Assembly: GCA_964011275.1 (NCBI GenBank)
Contig: CAXGOB010000006.1
Span: 1 to 64,000, forward strand
Source of the DNA: UBA7328 sp002471345
GTDB taxonomy: Bacteria > Bacteroidota > Bacteroidia > Chitinophagales > Saprospiraceae
Direction of reading: 5' to 3'
DNA length: 64,000 nt
Shown one piece after another: positions 7,208 through 16,735 of this stretch. The notes under the pieces are model-generated. The model saw only the letters and a list, made by a program, of their open reading frames with translations, was not told the DNA's origin and did not search any database. Numbering within the stretch: the stretch's first letter is position 1; each line of letters opens with the position of its first letter. The position numbers and the translations under genes were made by a program.

Positions 7208-8725
7208 CTAATTTCCCAATGGTTCTGTCAAAACGGAGTACATTGTTTTTATACCATCGAAATAATTTCCCAATCTAATATTTTCATTTGGGCTGTGCTG
7301 ATTATTATCTCTATTGACTGTCGGTACTGTTACTGCAGGAACTCCCAGTTCTACTACAAAAGGTGAAATAGGGATACTCCCTCCTGAAGTTCTTTGCATT
7401 ATTGGGTCTTTCCCAAAGGCTTTCTTCATTGCTTTTGATAACCAAATGCCTACTTCTGAATCAAAGTCTGTTCTATAAGCTTTATATGATGTATGAGCAT
7501 CGAAAGTACAAATTCTGTCATATTGAGCTCTCTCTTGAGAACTGGGCTTGCCAGCTACAATATGATACCCCTGATCAGCTATATGATCCTTTACTAATCC
7601 TATAAGTCTATCTGGATCACTTTCTAAAACTAATCTTATATCCATTTCTACAGTTGCAGAAGATGGAACAATAGTACGAGTCTCTTCTCCTACCCATCCT
7701 GATAACATTCCCCTTACATTAAGCGAAGGATATTGTAAGGCTTCTTGATATGTGGTTCCTACCCTATCCGCTTCAGCAATACCCATTTTGTTTTTTATGT
7801 TCTGTTCATCATCTGGAACAGCTTTCAAAATTTTCCTAACATCCTCAGAGATATTTATCCCATCATAAAATCCATCAATAACTACTCTACCATAATCATC
7901 TTTCATACTAGAGATTAATTTTGAAAGTCGCACAGCAGGATTGGGAATATAATTACCATAATGCCCACTATGCTGTGGAAAATAAGGCCCAAAAACCTTT
8001 ATTGTCACATCAATTATTCCCCGTGCTCCGAAGGTAAGTGTAGGTTCATTTCTGAGATGTCGTGGTCCATCAAATATGACAAGCATATCAGATTTTAAAG
8101 ATGTTGCATTTTCCTTAACTGCTTGTGGCAAATTCGGAGATCCTAGCTCCTCCTCAAAATCCATGATTACCTTAATGTTAAAATCTGCAGTTTCATTTCT
8201 ATCGTTCATCATATCCAGTGCTGTCAAAAACATGACAACCGCCCCTTTTGAATCTGAAGTAGATCGAGCAAATATCCTCAATTCTGGGTCTGGTATCTTC
8301 TCATTCAGGTTTTCCCAACTAACATTCTGCCAATCCCCATCCCTCGATCTCTTTTTCAAAACTGCTGTGTATGGGTTTTCTTGATACCAAAAATTGGGAT
8401 CTACAGGTTGTCCATCAATTTGAAGATATATTAATACTGTTTTCGCATTTTTCTCTTTCACTTTTTTCTCAGCTAAGAGAAGAGGAACTGTAGGGGTTTC
8501 TAATCTTTCTAAAATAAATCCTCGTTTTTCGAACTCCTTTTCACACCACTTCACATTCTTTTCAATATCGAGAGGAAAATGAGCATCATTAGGTATTGCT
8601 AAGAGGTCTTTGAGCAGAGGAATAGACTCTTTTCCATATTCTCTATAATCCTGATCTGTCTGACATATTAAGGGTGAAAAATGTGATGTAAGTATCACAA
8701 CAATAAAAACAATGAATGACTTCAT
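7208..8725 (-). CDS. Exported M20-family metallopeptidase with altered zinc ligand
   Basis: An M20/M25/M40 dipeptidase-like protein with a signal peptide (hydrophobic residues 3-20). Recognisable motifs: RSTSDSKGAV with the bridging Asp, DFEEELGSP with the catalytic and ligand Glu, IFDGP, TSGGSIPI and the C-terminal NQHSPNENI with the last metal His. The dimerisation domain lies between. The first motif, normally H-x-D in YxHxDxQP, reads YLQIDGQPV, so the usual zinc-ligand His is Gln102 (Asp104 is kept). It may bind one metal, use another residue, or be altered in activity. Length (505) fits exported Bacteroidota M20 peptidases. Confidence 0.85.
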   Translation of the reverse strand: MKSFIVFIVVILTSHFSPLICQTDQDYREYGKESIPLLKDLLAIPNDAHFPLDIEKNVKWCEKEFEKRGFILERLETPTVPLLLAEKKVKEKNAKTVLIYLQIDGQPVDPNFWYQENPYTAVLKKRSRDGDWQNVSWENLNEKIPDPELRIFARSTSDSKGAVVMFLTALDMMNDRNETADFNIKVIMDFEEELGSPNLPQAVKENATSLKSDMLVIFDGPRHLRNEPTLTFGARGIIDVTIKVFGPYFPQHSGHYGNYIPNPAVRLSKLISSMKDDYGRVVIDGFYDGINISEDVRKILKAVPDDEQNIKNKMGIAEADRVGTTYQEALQYPSLNVRGMLSGWVGEETRTIVPSSATVEMDIRLVLESDPDRLIGLVKDHIADQGYHIVAGKPSSQERAQYDRICTFDAHTSYKAYRTDFDSEVGIWLSKAMKKAFGKDPIMQRTSGGSIPISPFVVELGVPAVTVPTVNRDNNQHSPNENIRLGNYFDGIKTMYSVLTEPLGN

Positions 8726-8762
8726 GGTAGAATTTTAAAAGTGCAAAACAGAATGTAAAAAT

Positions 8763-10994
8763 TTATTTCAACACATCAAAAATATGTGAATACTTGACAG
8801 TGAATAACTGATTGTCCTGCTTGAAATCATCTCGTATTTCATTAAATACTATAAAAAGACCAGAATTAGCACTTCTAAGCCATCCAAGTCTCAGGTTTGT
8901 AGAAAACCTGTCAGACGACTGATTGTATTGTATAAGCGTTTGTACAAAAATCTGAGGCGTAAATGAATATGATAACCTTCCTCTTACTACATGAGTCAAA
9001 AACTCTCCACCAGGCAAATCGATATCAAATCTATTGAAACTTATTTCACTATTAAATTTATCTCCTATCCTTGCAGTTATTCCTAATGAATTTGAAATCC
9101 GAGTACCCCCAAAAAAACCTCCAAACACACCTCTATAGGATAAACTAACTGGCTTGCTTTTATCTGTCCAAGCAACTGGAAAAAATTCTGCGTGATTGTA
9201 AGTACCAGGCTCAACAAATACACCGTCCGATATTTCAAACCTTTCCTTTACACCTTCTTTGGTAAAATTAACACCAGTATGAAACTCATATCCATTTTTC
9301 CATACCCAATGATTGTCTATATGTAGAAACATAGTCTCCATAAATCCATTAAAATCCCAAAAGCCTCTATATGCAACATGTGGGCGAACTTCTAACAAAC
9401 CACCTAAAATATCTTTTTTGGGTCTTATCACTTTAAATACAAGAGCTTCAAATTTTCTGAATGCTGATCGCTGTAAAAATCCAACTTCTGGATTAAAATC
9501 CTGCCCAAGCTGCGTATATCCAATATAGTTATTCCATCCATTCCAGCTGTGATTAAACCTTACTCTATAAGCTATATCTCCTCCATCTCCACCTGAAATT
9601 CCAGGGGTATTACTTTTTGCAATAAATGCATGAATCTGTGCTTTTTTGCCTAAACCAATTTTGCTATCTATAGCATAAACCGTATTGTGTTCATCACCTC
9701 TATCTTGTGTCCTGGATCTATTGACTACAACTCCGCCAAGGCTCGTTCGTGTACCTGCAAATTCGTGATTGACTCTACCTACAGTAAATGTATTTCCATT
9801 TAGACCTTCATCATCTACATCACTAGTATACATATTTAAAAAACCAATATTAGTATTCTTTTGCTTTCCAGAGAGACGGATACCACCAAGTATTGGCACT
9901 AAACCACCATTTTCACTAATTCCAATTCTCCTACTAAAAAACAAGTCAATTTCACCTGGACTCCCAACTGAAAAAAGTCCTGCATTTTCTAAAAAGAATG
10001 GTCGCTTTTCAGGAAAAAACAAATTGAATCTGTCCAGATTTACTTGTTCTTCATCTACTTCAACTTGAGCAAAATCGGTATTTAATGTAGCGTCTAATGT
10101 AAGACTGGGGGTTAAGCTGTATTTTAAATCCAATCCAACCTCACCATCTGTATTCCACTCTGGGCTTTCAGCATTAAAGTCCTTAGAACTTTGGCCTAGG
10201 ACATATGGAATCAACTTAAGATTTCCTTGAGTTTTCAGATCTAATCCTATTAAGTCCCCTGCCATACTCAATCGTGCAATTTCAAATGTGAGAGGTAGAG
10301 GAGACCAAAACGATTTTTCATTTTTATTTCTAATATTTCTTTGAATGTTGAGACCCCATTTCTGATTGCCTTTACCAAATCGAAGAGTTTTAAGCGGAAT
10401 TTGAAATTCAGCACTCCAGCCATAGTCACCAGTGGATGTTTTTACTTCCCAAGACCCATCCCAATTCAAGTTGAATCCTCCAATTGTACCTCCCTGTGCT
10501 CGATTAGAATTAAAATTTCCTTGTCCCTCATTATCTACTTGTGCATCATACTGAATACCAATTGGATTTGTTCCAAATACAAATCCATTTCGAGTATCAT
10601 GATAGGTATCAAATATGAATCGAATTGCATCGGTTTCATCTAATGAAGCATCCCTTCTAGAATCAGTGACTATTAACACATCAGCATTAGGGTCATACAT
10701 GACAGCTGATAGGTATAAATTGTCCTTGTCATATGCGATGCGGATCTCAGTTCTTTCTGATACAGGTGCACCCTGATTAGGCTGTTGTTGTACAAGATTT
10801 GTAATAGGAAGTACATTTTGCCATGCTGGATCATTTTGTACTTCTCCATCCAAAGTTGGCACTTCAGTAATTGCTGTCGCTGAAGCAACTGGCCTCTCAG
10901 AATCAGTTTGTGAAAATAACGAACTCGAAGATGCTAAAATGGCTATAATCAGAAAAACGAGATAACAGGATATTGAATTAAGATAAGATCGCAT
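8763..10994 (-). CDS. DUF5916 outer-membrane protein with CBM9-like N-terminal domain
   Basis: The N-terminal ~200 residues after the signal peptide form a carbohydrate-binding-family-9-like beta sandwich (IAYDKDNLYLSAVMYDPNAD, then DAIRFIFDTYHDTRNGFVF). The remaining ~450 residues are the DUF5916 beta-strand region, ending in an aromatic-rich segment typical of outer-membrane barrels. The open frame reaches 11114, but the ATG at 10994 begins a good signal peptide (hydrophobic YLVFLIIAILASSSSLFSQ), so I start there: 743 residues. Function is not established for this family; it is often annotated as carbohydrate-binding or as a hydrolase. Confidence 0.85.
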   Translation of the reverse strand: MRSYLNSISCYLVFLIIAILASSSSLFSQTDSERPVASATAITEVPTLDGEVQNDPAWQNVLPITNLVQQQPNQGAPVSERTEIRIAYDKDNLYLSAVMYDPNADVLIVTDSRRDASLDETDAIRFIFDTYHDTRNGFVFGTNPIGIQYDAQVDNEGQGNFNSNRAQGGTIGGFNLNWDGSWEVKTSTGDYGWSAEFQIPLKTLRFGKGNQKWGLNIQRNIRNKNEKSFWSPLPLTFEIARLSMAGDLIGLDLKTQGNLKLIPYVLGQSSKDFNAESPEWNTDGEVGLDLKYSLTPSLTLDATLNTDFAQVEVDEEQVNLDRFNLFFPEKRPFFLENAGLFSVGSPGEIDLFFSRRIGISENGGLVPILGGIRLSGKQKNTNIGFLNMYTSDVDDEGLNGNTFTVGRVNHEFAGTRTSLGGVVVNRSRTQDRGDEHNTVYAIDSKIGLGKKAQIHAFIAKSNTPGISGGDGGDIAYRVRFNHSWNGWNNYIGYTQLGQDFNPEVGFLQRSAFRKFEALVFKVIRPKKDILGGLLEVRPHVAYRGFWDFNGFMETMFLHIDNHWVWKNGYEFHTGVNFTKEGVKERFEISDGVFVEPGTYNHAEFFPVAWTDKSKPVSLSYRGVFGGFFGGTRISNSLGITARIGDKFNSEISFNRFDIDLPGGEFLTHVVRGRLSYSFTPQIFVQTLIQYNQSSDRFSTNLRLGWLRSANSGLFIVFNEIRDDFKQDNQLFTVKYSHIFDVLK

Positions 10995-11133
10995 TACATA
11001 TTTTTTTAATACGACATATTTAATGAAATATGAGGAATATTCCACCATGACTCTTATAAAATGAACTAAATCGAGGTTATTCTTCAGATTCCAATCAGAA
11101 TCTTTTAGATTCAAGAATTACAAAGTGAAAAGC

Positions 11134-11925
11134 TTATTCAATAAATTCCGCGTCTTCAATAATATCAAAAATCGAATCGTCATATTCTTCCGCAGAAACG
11201 GTCATATTTTCCAATATTAACTTATTTCTAAACTCGGTAGGCAATCCGTCCTTATATCTAAACCAGTCTAAACTATTAGGCAAGATCAATCCATTGACGA
11301 TTCCCCAGTCATTGTATCTTATCCAATGTATATCCTTCGATTTCTCCTTACTGAAATAAGTAACAGTATAGCCTTACCACTCCATTTGATAGGTATCAGG
11401 ATTGTAATGAATGTAGTATTCATCCTCTGGACTATATCCAATACTATCACCATAAGATATTCTAATTCCAGGATAATCAATTCCTTCAAATGAAAGAGCC
11501 TCTCTATCTCCATAGTTTATTCCATCGTCAGACAAAACAAAAGGCATGGCTATAAAATAGAACATCAGATTATGGTAGAAAACTGCATTCCCATTATAAG
11601 TTGTATCAGCTTTTAACCACACCTTTTCTCCATCGTGCCCTGTCGTAAAATTAGGTGCTTCGATACGTTCCTTCCGAGTAATTAAATCTATTTTTTGAAT
11701 CTCGTTTATTTCTCCTCTTTTAATTTCATAACTCATTGACTTCATAGCCTTCCAAGCTCCTACACCACCATGTTTGTCCATTACTTTTGTAATATCTACT
11801 GGCAATTTTTTCGATATTGGCTTCTCTACAACATTTATTCGTTCATTACATGAGAACACGCATGACATTCCAAGTAACGCAGCCCAAAACAAAGGTTTTT
11901 TATACCTTAAATTATTCATCATCAC
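11134..11925 (-). pseudogene. DUF6503-like lipoprotein gene interrupted by one in-frame TAA
   Basis: The intact 5' part (11374-11925, 183 codons) has a lipobox (GMSCVFSC) and the DUF6503-like features KHGGVGAWKAMKSMSYEI and a C-terminal YNPDTYQMEW. At 11374-11376 a TAA stop interrupts it. Reading in the same frame continues for 79 more clean codons to a TAA at 11134, starting GYTVTYFSKEKS and containing NDWGIVNGLILPNSLDW, plainly the missing C-terminal part. From memory, family members read MEWLGYTVTYF here, so a single TTA (Leu) to TAA change explains the lesion. Either a recent nonsense mutation, a sequencing error, or readthrough. Gene function unknown. Confidence 0.8.
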
Positions 11926-12030
11926 TATAATAATTATTCCAATACAAATTAGGAAGTAGTAATCAAAACGGAATAGAATTACCGAAATTTATAGATCAAA
12001 TGTCTCTTCAAGACATTTGCAGTGACTATA

Positions 12031-13440
12031 TCAAGGAAAAACACCCATAGTCACATAATCACTAGCTACTTTATTAATAGCTCCGATGAATGCTGCTGTC
12101 CTCAGATCTTTGACCCTCTTTCTCTTCTTTTTCAATTCTCTAATTTCTCTGTATGCAGAAACCATAGTTTCCTCTAATCCAGATCGAACTAGATCTATTT
12201 CATCAGCCCCTCTAGAGATAAAAACCTTTTCTTTCTGGCTCACAGTTTTACCAGTCATGTTTTCAATAGTCCCCATTAGGTTGAGATATCTATTTTGATT
12301 AAATCTCTTATCCATTCTGCCAAATCTAACATGAGATAAGTTTTTCAACCATTCGAAATAGGAAACTGTCACACCACCAGCATTCAGGTACATATCTGGA
12401 ACAATCAGCACTCCTTTTTCAAGTAATATATCTTCAGCCGCAGCTGTAATTGGTCCATTTGCTGCTTCTCCGATAATTCTTGCTTTCACTTTATGGGCAT
12501 TGTGCTCATTAATTTGATTTTCTAATGCAGCAGGAACCAAAACATCACAATCAATGCTAATCCAATCATTTTTATCCTTTAGATATTCTCCTTTCTCATA
12601 CCCTGTAATACCTCCAGTTTCTTTTTTGTGTTTCATTAATTTTACAATATCAATCCCTTCAGGATCATATAACGTACCATCATATTCTGCAATTCCAACT
12701 ATAAGCGCATCGCCTTCTTCCTGAAATATCTTACCTGTGTATGACCCCACATTTCCCATTCCTTGGATTACAATTCGTTTGCCAGCCACTCCCTTTGTCA
12801 GACCAATTTCCTTCATGTCAGCTTCGAAACTCATTGCCTCTCTCAATCCATAATATACACCTCTTCCTGTTGCTTCAGTCCTTCCCCTCACTCCATTTAA
12901 TTTCACAGGCTTTCCAGTTACACATCCAACAGCATCTATCTCAGAATTTCTATTGAATGTCAAATAAGTGTCTAGAATCCATGCCATTTCTCTTGATCCT
13001 GTTCCATAATCAGGTGCAGGTACATCCACACTTGGACCTATAAAATTCTTTTTGATTAATTCTGCGGTATACCGCCTTGTAATTCTTTGTAATTGGCTCA
13101 CAGAATAATTTCGAGGATTAATTTTCACTCCACCTTTTGCCCCTCCAAATGGAACATCTACTATAGCACACTTATAGGTCATTAGGGAAGCCAATGCCAT
13201 TACCTCTTCCTGGTCTACCAATTCACTATACCTGATTCCTCCTTTAGTAGGAGATCTGTGTTGAGAATGCTGAACCCGGTAAGCCTCAATAATTTGATAT
13301 TGGTTACCAATTTTTACTGGAAAAGCCATCTGATATACCGAATTACATGACTTGATTTGTGCAAGTAATCCATTAGGATGATCAGTAAGAGCAGCGGCTT
13401 TATCGAAGTTCTTTTGAACGGTTAGATAAAAATTACTCAT
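12031..13440 (-). CDS. Glu/Leu/Phe/Val dehydrogenase (glutamate dehydrogenase)
   Basis: NAD(P)-dependent amino acid dehydrogenase. The substrate site is clear: KGGIRYS, PFGGAKGGVKINPR with the catalytic-site lysine, and VDVPAPDYGTGSREMAWI. The Rossmann domain begins at GKRIVIQGMGNVGSYT. These enzymes interconvert glutamate and 2-oxoglutarate plus ammonia. The 469-residue length suits the hexameric GDH class; the cofactor is not decided. Its first codons overlap the end of the upstream ccmD-like gene (ATGAGTAA, 8 nt), so translation is probably coupled and the gene sits in the haem-export operon. Confidence 0.9.
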   Translation of the reverse strand: MSNFYLTVQKNFDKAAALTDHPNGLLAQIKSCNSVYQMAFPVKIGNQYQIIEAYRVQHSQHRSPTKGGIRYSELVDQEEVMALASLMTYKCAIVDVPFGGAKGGVKINPRNYSVSQLQRITRRYTAELIKKNFIGPSVDVPAPDYGTGSREMAWILDTYLTFNRNSEIDAVGCVTGKPVKLNGVRGRTEATGRGVYYGLREAMSFEADMKEIGLTKGVAGKRIVIQGMGNVGSYTGKIFQEEGDALIVGIAEYDGTLYDPEGIDIVKLMKHKKETGGITGYEKGEYLKDKNDWISIDCDVLVPAALENQINEHNAHKVKARIIGEAANGPITAAAEDILLEKGVLIVPDMYLNAGGVTVSYFEWLKNLSHVRFGRMDKRFNQNRYLNLMGTIENMTGKTVSQKEKVFISRGADEIDLVRSGLEETMVSAYREIRELKKKRKRVKDLRTAAFIGAINKVASDYVTMGVFP

Positions 13441-13636
13441 TGTCTAAATTTCTTTCGATTTTTTTAAGTTTTTTGTCTATTGAGATCAAGTAGAAAATTA
13501 GTCCAAGGACAAGGATTAATACTACTCCATAGACTCCATATATCTTACCAGTACTCCGATAAAAGTCAGAATCAGATGCAGATAAAATATTGGATGTAAA
13601 TATTGAAAAATATAAAAAGAAAAGAATTTTCTTCAT
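13433..13636 (-). CDS. CcmD-family small membrane protein
   Basis: A 67-residue protein with a signal-like N-terminal hydrophobic stretch and one strong transmembrane segment (GVYGVVLILVLGLIFYLISI), followed by a charged coiled tail KKLKKIERNLDNE. Size, topology and position after ccsA/ccmB fit the CcmD family, which in other bacteria helps the CcmABC complex release haem-loaded CcmE. The sequence alone would be too short for a firm call. Overlaps the start of the glutamate dehydrogenase gene. Confidence 0.7.
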   Translation of the reverse strand: MKKILFFLYFSIFTSNILSASDSDFYRSTGKIYGVYGVVLILVLGLIFYLISIDKKLKKIERNLDNE

Positions 13637-13696
13637 AACTAGAATGATGTCGATTTTAATAAAAAAGTCACCAATTGGTAGTAAAAATGCTCATTT

Positions 13697-14752
13697 TTAG
13701 TCATTCAAAGCCCTATTAATGAGTTTTTCATCGATTTTTTTAATCCTTATGCCTATCTGTGCAATCCAGCCACCGATGAGACCTAAACCTATTATAGCAG
13801 GATAAAACACCATGCGAAGGGTATTATCCATATCATCAGTCCCAAAAGCAGGGTTGCCACCATTGCCAGGATGTAAGCTTGCCGTGAGTCTAGGTATAAT
13901 CATAATCAATGGAATCATGGCTGCGTAAGCAAAAATATTATATATAGCGGCTGTCTTAGCCTTCTTGTCATTGTCATCAATGCTTGCTCTTAAAATACCA
14001 TAAGCTAAATATATCATCATAGAAATTGCAACCATATTAAGCTTAACATCATTAGTCCAAAAAGCCCCCCACGAAAACCTAGCCCACACTGATCCTGTAG
14101 CCACTCCAATGACTCCAAAAACTAATGAAATGTAAGTAAAAGAACTTGCAACATGATCGTGAACTGGATTACCTTTTCTGAGATACAATATGCTATAAAC
14201 AAGGGCTATTGTAAGTAAAACAAACATCGCCATCCATATTGCCACATGGTAAAAAGTATTTCTAATGGTCTCAACGATTATATTTCGGTAAGGAAAAGCA
14301 AATTTCCAATCCGCTTCCGTTACTTCTAGAATGTTTTCCCATTGAGCGTTATTAGGAATATCCGTTTCTGGTTTTAGTATTCTCAGGTTAGGGTATATAG
14401 CATATCCATGCAAAGGACTATTAATTACTAATGTTGCCTCACTGACTTTTTCTTGACCCTCAAATGAATGAGGAAGTTCAAAATGAAGTATTGCATTTTG
14501 ATTATCTAAAACATTAAATCCTGATGCCTTAATTTGTTGAGAGCCACTCAATCGAATGTATCCTGAATAATTCTCCTCTGCAAAACTAGTATTATAACCT
14601 CTAACAGATAAATCCACGCTAGATCCAGAATATAGACTGTGCTCAGATATCTCTGCTATTCCAGGTTTAAGTGGAATGAGCAGTCCAGCGGTGATTGCAT
14701 ATATGAAACATAATACACCTAAATATTTCCACCAATTGTTTTTGATATTCAT
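13697..14752 (-). CDS. ccsA: CcmC/CcsA-type haem export protein with an extra periplasmic domain
   Basis: Haem-handling membrane protein of cytochrome c maturation. The tryptophan-rich motif SVWARFSWGAFWTNDVKLN lies in the second half between transmembrane helices, with His residues (TFYHVAIWMAMF) as possible haem ligands. After the first membrane helix (~residues 8-27) there is an insertion of about 120 residues, rich in predicted beta strands, before the other helices. Family members I recall are ~220 residues; this one has 351. I start at the ATG at 14752, two bases after the ccmB stop, rather than the TTG at 14767. Confidence 0.85.
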   Translation of the reverse strand: MNIKNNWWKYLGVLCFIYAITAGLLIPLKPGIAEISEHSLYSGSSVDLSVRGYNTSFAEENYSGYIRLSGSQQIKASGFNVLDNQNAILHFELPHSFEGQEKVSEATLVINSPLHGYAIYPNLRILKPETDIPNNAQWENILEVTEADWKFAFPYRNIIVETIRNTFYHVAIWMAMFVLLTIALVYSILYLRKGNPVHDHVASSFTYISLVFGVIGVATGSVWARFSWGAFWTNDVKLNMVAISMMIYLAYGILRASIDDNDKKAKTAAIYNIFAYAAMIPLIMIIPRLTASLHPGNGGNPAFGTDDMDNTLRMVFYPAIIGLGLIGGWIAQIGIRIKKIDEKLINRALND

Positions 14753-14754
14753 AT

Positions 14755-15423
14755 CTATGATTGCCAATTATATTTGAATAAAAACAAAGATACAGTACTC
14801 ATTATAAGCACTACACTTAGTAATAATAATAAACCACTCATGTTCCAGGTCTGTTTTGAAATTAATTCTCCACCCAGATTAATGCATACTAATGTGATGG
14901 GTATGCTAATTGGAAAAGAGAGAATACCTAATAGTGTCCCCTTATTATTTGAAGTTAGCACCAATGCTGAAGGCAATGAAAAAGTAGAAGAAAGACAAAG
15001 TGATGAAACCAACAAAAGAATAATAAATAGAACTATAGGGAATGTCATAAAACTCTCCAACGATGAATGGAATATAATACTTGATAATAGAAATATTACA
15101 CCTCCAATAAAAATGACTATCCAATTGTAGAGCAACTTAGCGAAAATGATATGATAAGAAGAGACAAGGTGATATAAGAAATAACTCTCTTCCTCCTTGG
15201 TTTTAGTAAAGGCTCTAAGTGCAAAATTGGTAGACAAGACTAAGATTAAGACCCAGAATATTGAATTATATGAAAATGCATCCATTGACTCGGTCCCTTT
15301 GTACAAAATATATGAGACAACCATAACAAATAAATAGAGGCCATATGAATCATACCTATTTCTGTATTCTGTTTTAAGATCTACAGATATTAAAGCCCAT
15401 ATTTTTTCAAAATCATTTTTCAA
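14755..15423 (-). CDS. ccmB: Haem exporter protein CcmB
   Basis: A 222-residue protein with about six transmembrane helices and the CcmB opening (FEKIWALISVDLKTEYRNRY, then a tract YNSIFWVLILVLSTNFALRAF). CcmB is the permease of the CcmAB ABC transporter that works with CcmC to load haem onto CcmE. No ccmA or ccmE lies next to it in the window. The start is a TTG at 15423; a nearby ATG is out of frame. First gene of the run ccmB-ccsA-ccmD-gdh. Confidence 0.85.
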   Translation of the reverse strand: MKNDFEKIWALISVDLKTEYRNRYDSYGLYLFVMVVSYILYKGTESMDAFSYNSIFWVLILVLSTNFALRAFTKTKEEESYFLYHLVSSYHIIFAKLLYNWIVIFIGGVIFLLSSIIFHSSLESFMTFPIVLFIILLLVSSLCLSSTFSLPSALVLTSNNKGTLLGILSFPISIPITLVCINLGGELISKQTWNMSGLLLLLSVVLIMSTVSLFLFKYNWQS

Positions 15424-15456
15424 TAAAATTCATATTAAATATTATTATAATTTGTA

Positions 15457-15464
15457 TACCTTTG
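15457..15464 (+). promoter_or_regulatory. Putative -7 promoter element TACCTTTG
   Basis: TACCTTTG matches TAnnTTTG and lies 23 bp before the ATG of the amidase gene, predicting a short leader. No clear -33 TTG at the expected distance. Confidence 0.45.
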
Positions 15465-15487
15465 TAAATGAATGAATTAAAATTATT

Positions 15488-16735
15488 ATGGCGCCAATTA
15501 TTGTAAATATTTTAATATCACTTTTGCTTAACATCAATCTTCTTAATGAAGAAAAAGCATATACTTATCACGCTGTTTCAATAAAAAAAGGAGATGGCAT
15601 GTGGTCTCTCTTGAGGCGCTACAATCTCAATCATTCAGAGTGCAATATCGATCATTTTTATGAATTGAATGGCCTTAAGAAAAACTCCTATTTACATGCT
15701 GGCAAAAAGTATAAACTCCCTGTATACATTTACACGTATGACAGCAAAAGTATTAGATCTACTATAGGTATTCAAGACTGGGACAAAGCAGTTAGAATCA
15801 AGGAATATAATGACGATTTATTATCTAGAGGTTTGAGAAAGACCGACTATAAAGAAAGTAAGATATTATGGGTTCCTCACAACGAGATTTCTTGTGTCAT
15901 AAAAGATGAACCAGAGGAAGAAATAGTTCAAATAGAAAATAAAGTCACAGAAGAAAAAGAAGAATCCTACCGAAATGTGGTCAATGAAATCTATGGAAAT
16001 AAGTATAAGGACGTTGCCATTTTAGACAATTCCCTTTATGGCAAAGTATTTTACGTCGTTAGTGGCCATGGCGGTCCTGATCCAGGAGCTGTTTGTAAAT
16101 CCTGTGAAAATCAGCTTTGTGAAGATGAATATGCTTATGATGTAGCCTTAAGGTTAGCAAGAAACCTTACTCAACATGGAGCCACTGCAGAAATGGTTAT
16201 TACAGATAAGGATGGAATTAGAGATGATAAACACTTAAAATGTGACAAGGATGAAAGGCTTGCAAATGGAAAGAAGATTCCTTTATCCCAAACTCCTCGA
16301 TTAAAACAACGAACTGTTTATGTGAATAGGAAATATGCAAAATACAAGAGAGAAGGTGTCCAAAATCAATACTTAGTTTCTATTCACGTGGACAGTAGAA
16401 AATCCAACCATAAACAAGATGTATTCTTCTGTCATTTCAGAGAAAGTAAACAAGGCAAGAAGTTAGCGGAATCCCTTCAGAAAAAGTTTCAACAGAAGTA
16501 TGACAAATACCAAAAGAACAGAGGTTATCATGGACATGTAGATGAAAGAAACCTGTACGTCCTCATGAATACTGCTCCTCCTGCTACACTTATAGAGTTG
16601 GCCAATATTCAAAACAAATCGGATCACAGGAGAATCCTTATAAAAGAAAATAGACAAGCTCTTGCAAATTGGATATTTGAAGGCTTATCAGATCATGCCT
16701 TAAATGAATCACAGGAGCATGTTGCAACCCCGTAA
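15488..16735 (+). CDS. N-acetylmuramoyl-L-alanine amidase with LysM-like domain
   Basis: Cell-wall amidase of the amidase_3 family. After a hydrophobic N-terminus there is a LysM-like segment at ~25-78 (YHAVSIKKGDGMWSLLRRYN, then HAGKKYKLPV). The catalytic domain from ~180 shows the zinc ligands: His in VVSGHGGPDPGA, Glu in CEDEYAYDVALRLA, His in LVSIHVDS, and the catalytic Glu in TLIELANIQN. An insertion with CKSCENQLC sits beside the first ligand. It cleaves the bond between MurNAc and the peptide stem, probably during division or remodelling. The 3' end overlaps the convergent LuxE-like gene by 27 bp. Confidence 0.88.
   Translation: MAPIIVNILISLLLNINLLNEEKAYTYHAVSIKKGDGMWSLLRRYNLNHSECNIDHFYELNGLKKNSYLHAGKKYKLPVYIYTYDSKSIRSTIGIQDWDKAVRIKEYNDDLLSRGLRKTDYKESKILWVPHNEISCVIKDEPEEEIVQIENKVTEEKEESYRNVVNEIYGNKYKDVAILDNSLYGKVFYVVSGHGGPDPGAVCKSCENQLCEDEYAYDVALRLARNLTQHGATAEMVITDKDGIRDDKHLKCDKDERLANGKKIPLSQTPRLKQRTVYVNRKYAKYKREGVQNQYLVSIHVDSRKSNHKQDVFFCHFRESKQGKKLAESLQKKFQQKYDKYQKNRGYHGHVDERNLYVLMNTAPPATLIELANIQNKSDHRRILIKENRQALANWIFEGLSDHALNESQEHVATP

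Noticed and set aside
8763..11114. Longer version of the DUF5916 gene starting at 11114
   Set aside because: The extra 40 residues would put a signal peptide inside the protein; the ATG at 10994 begins a proper one.
11319..11513. 64-codon minus-strand frame inside the DUF6503-like gene
   Set aside because: It is out of frame with the clear coding sequence on both sides of the TAA; a shadow frame, not a second gene.
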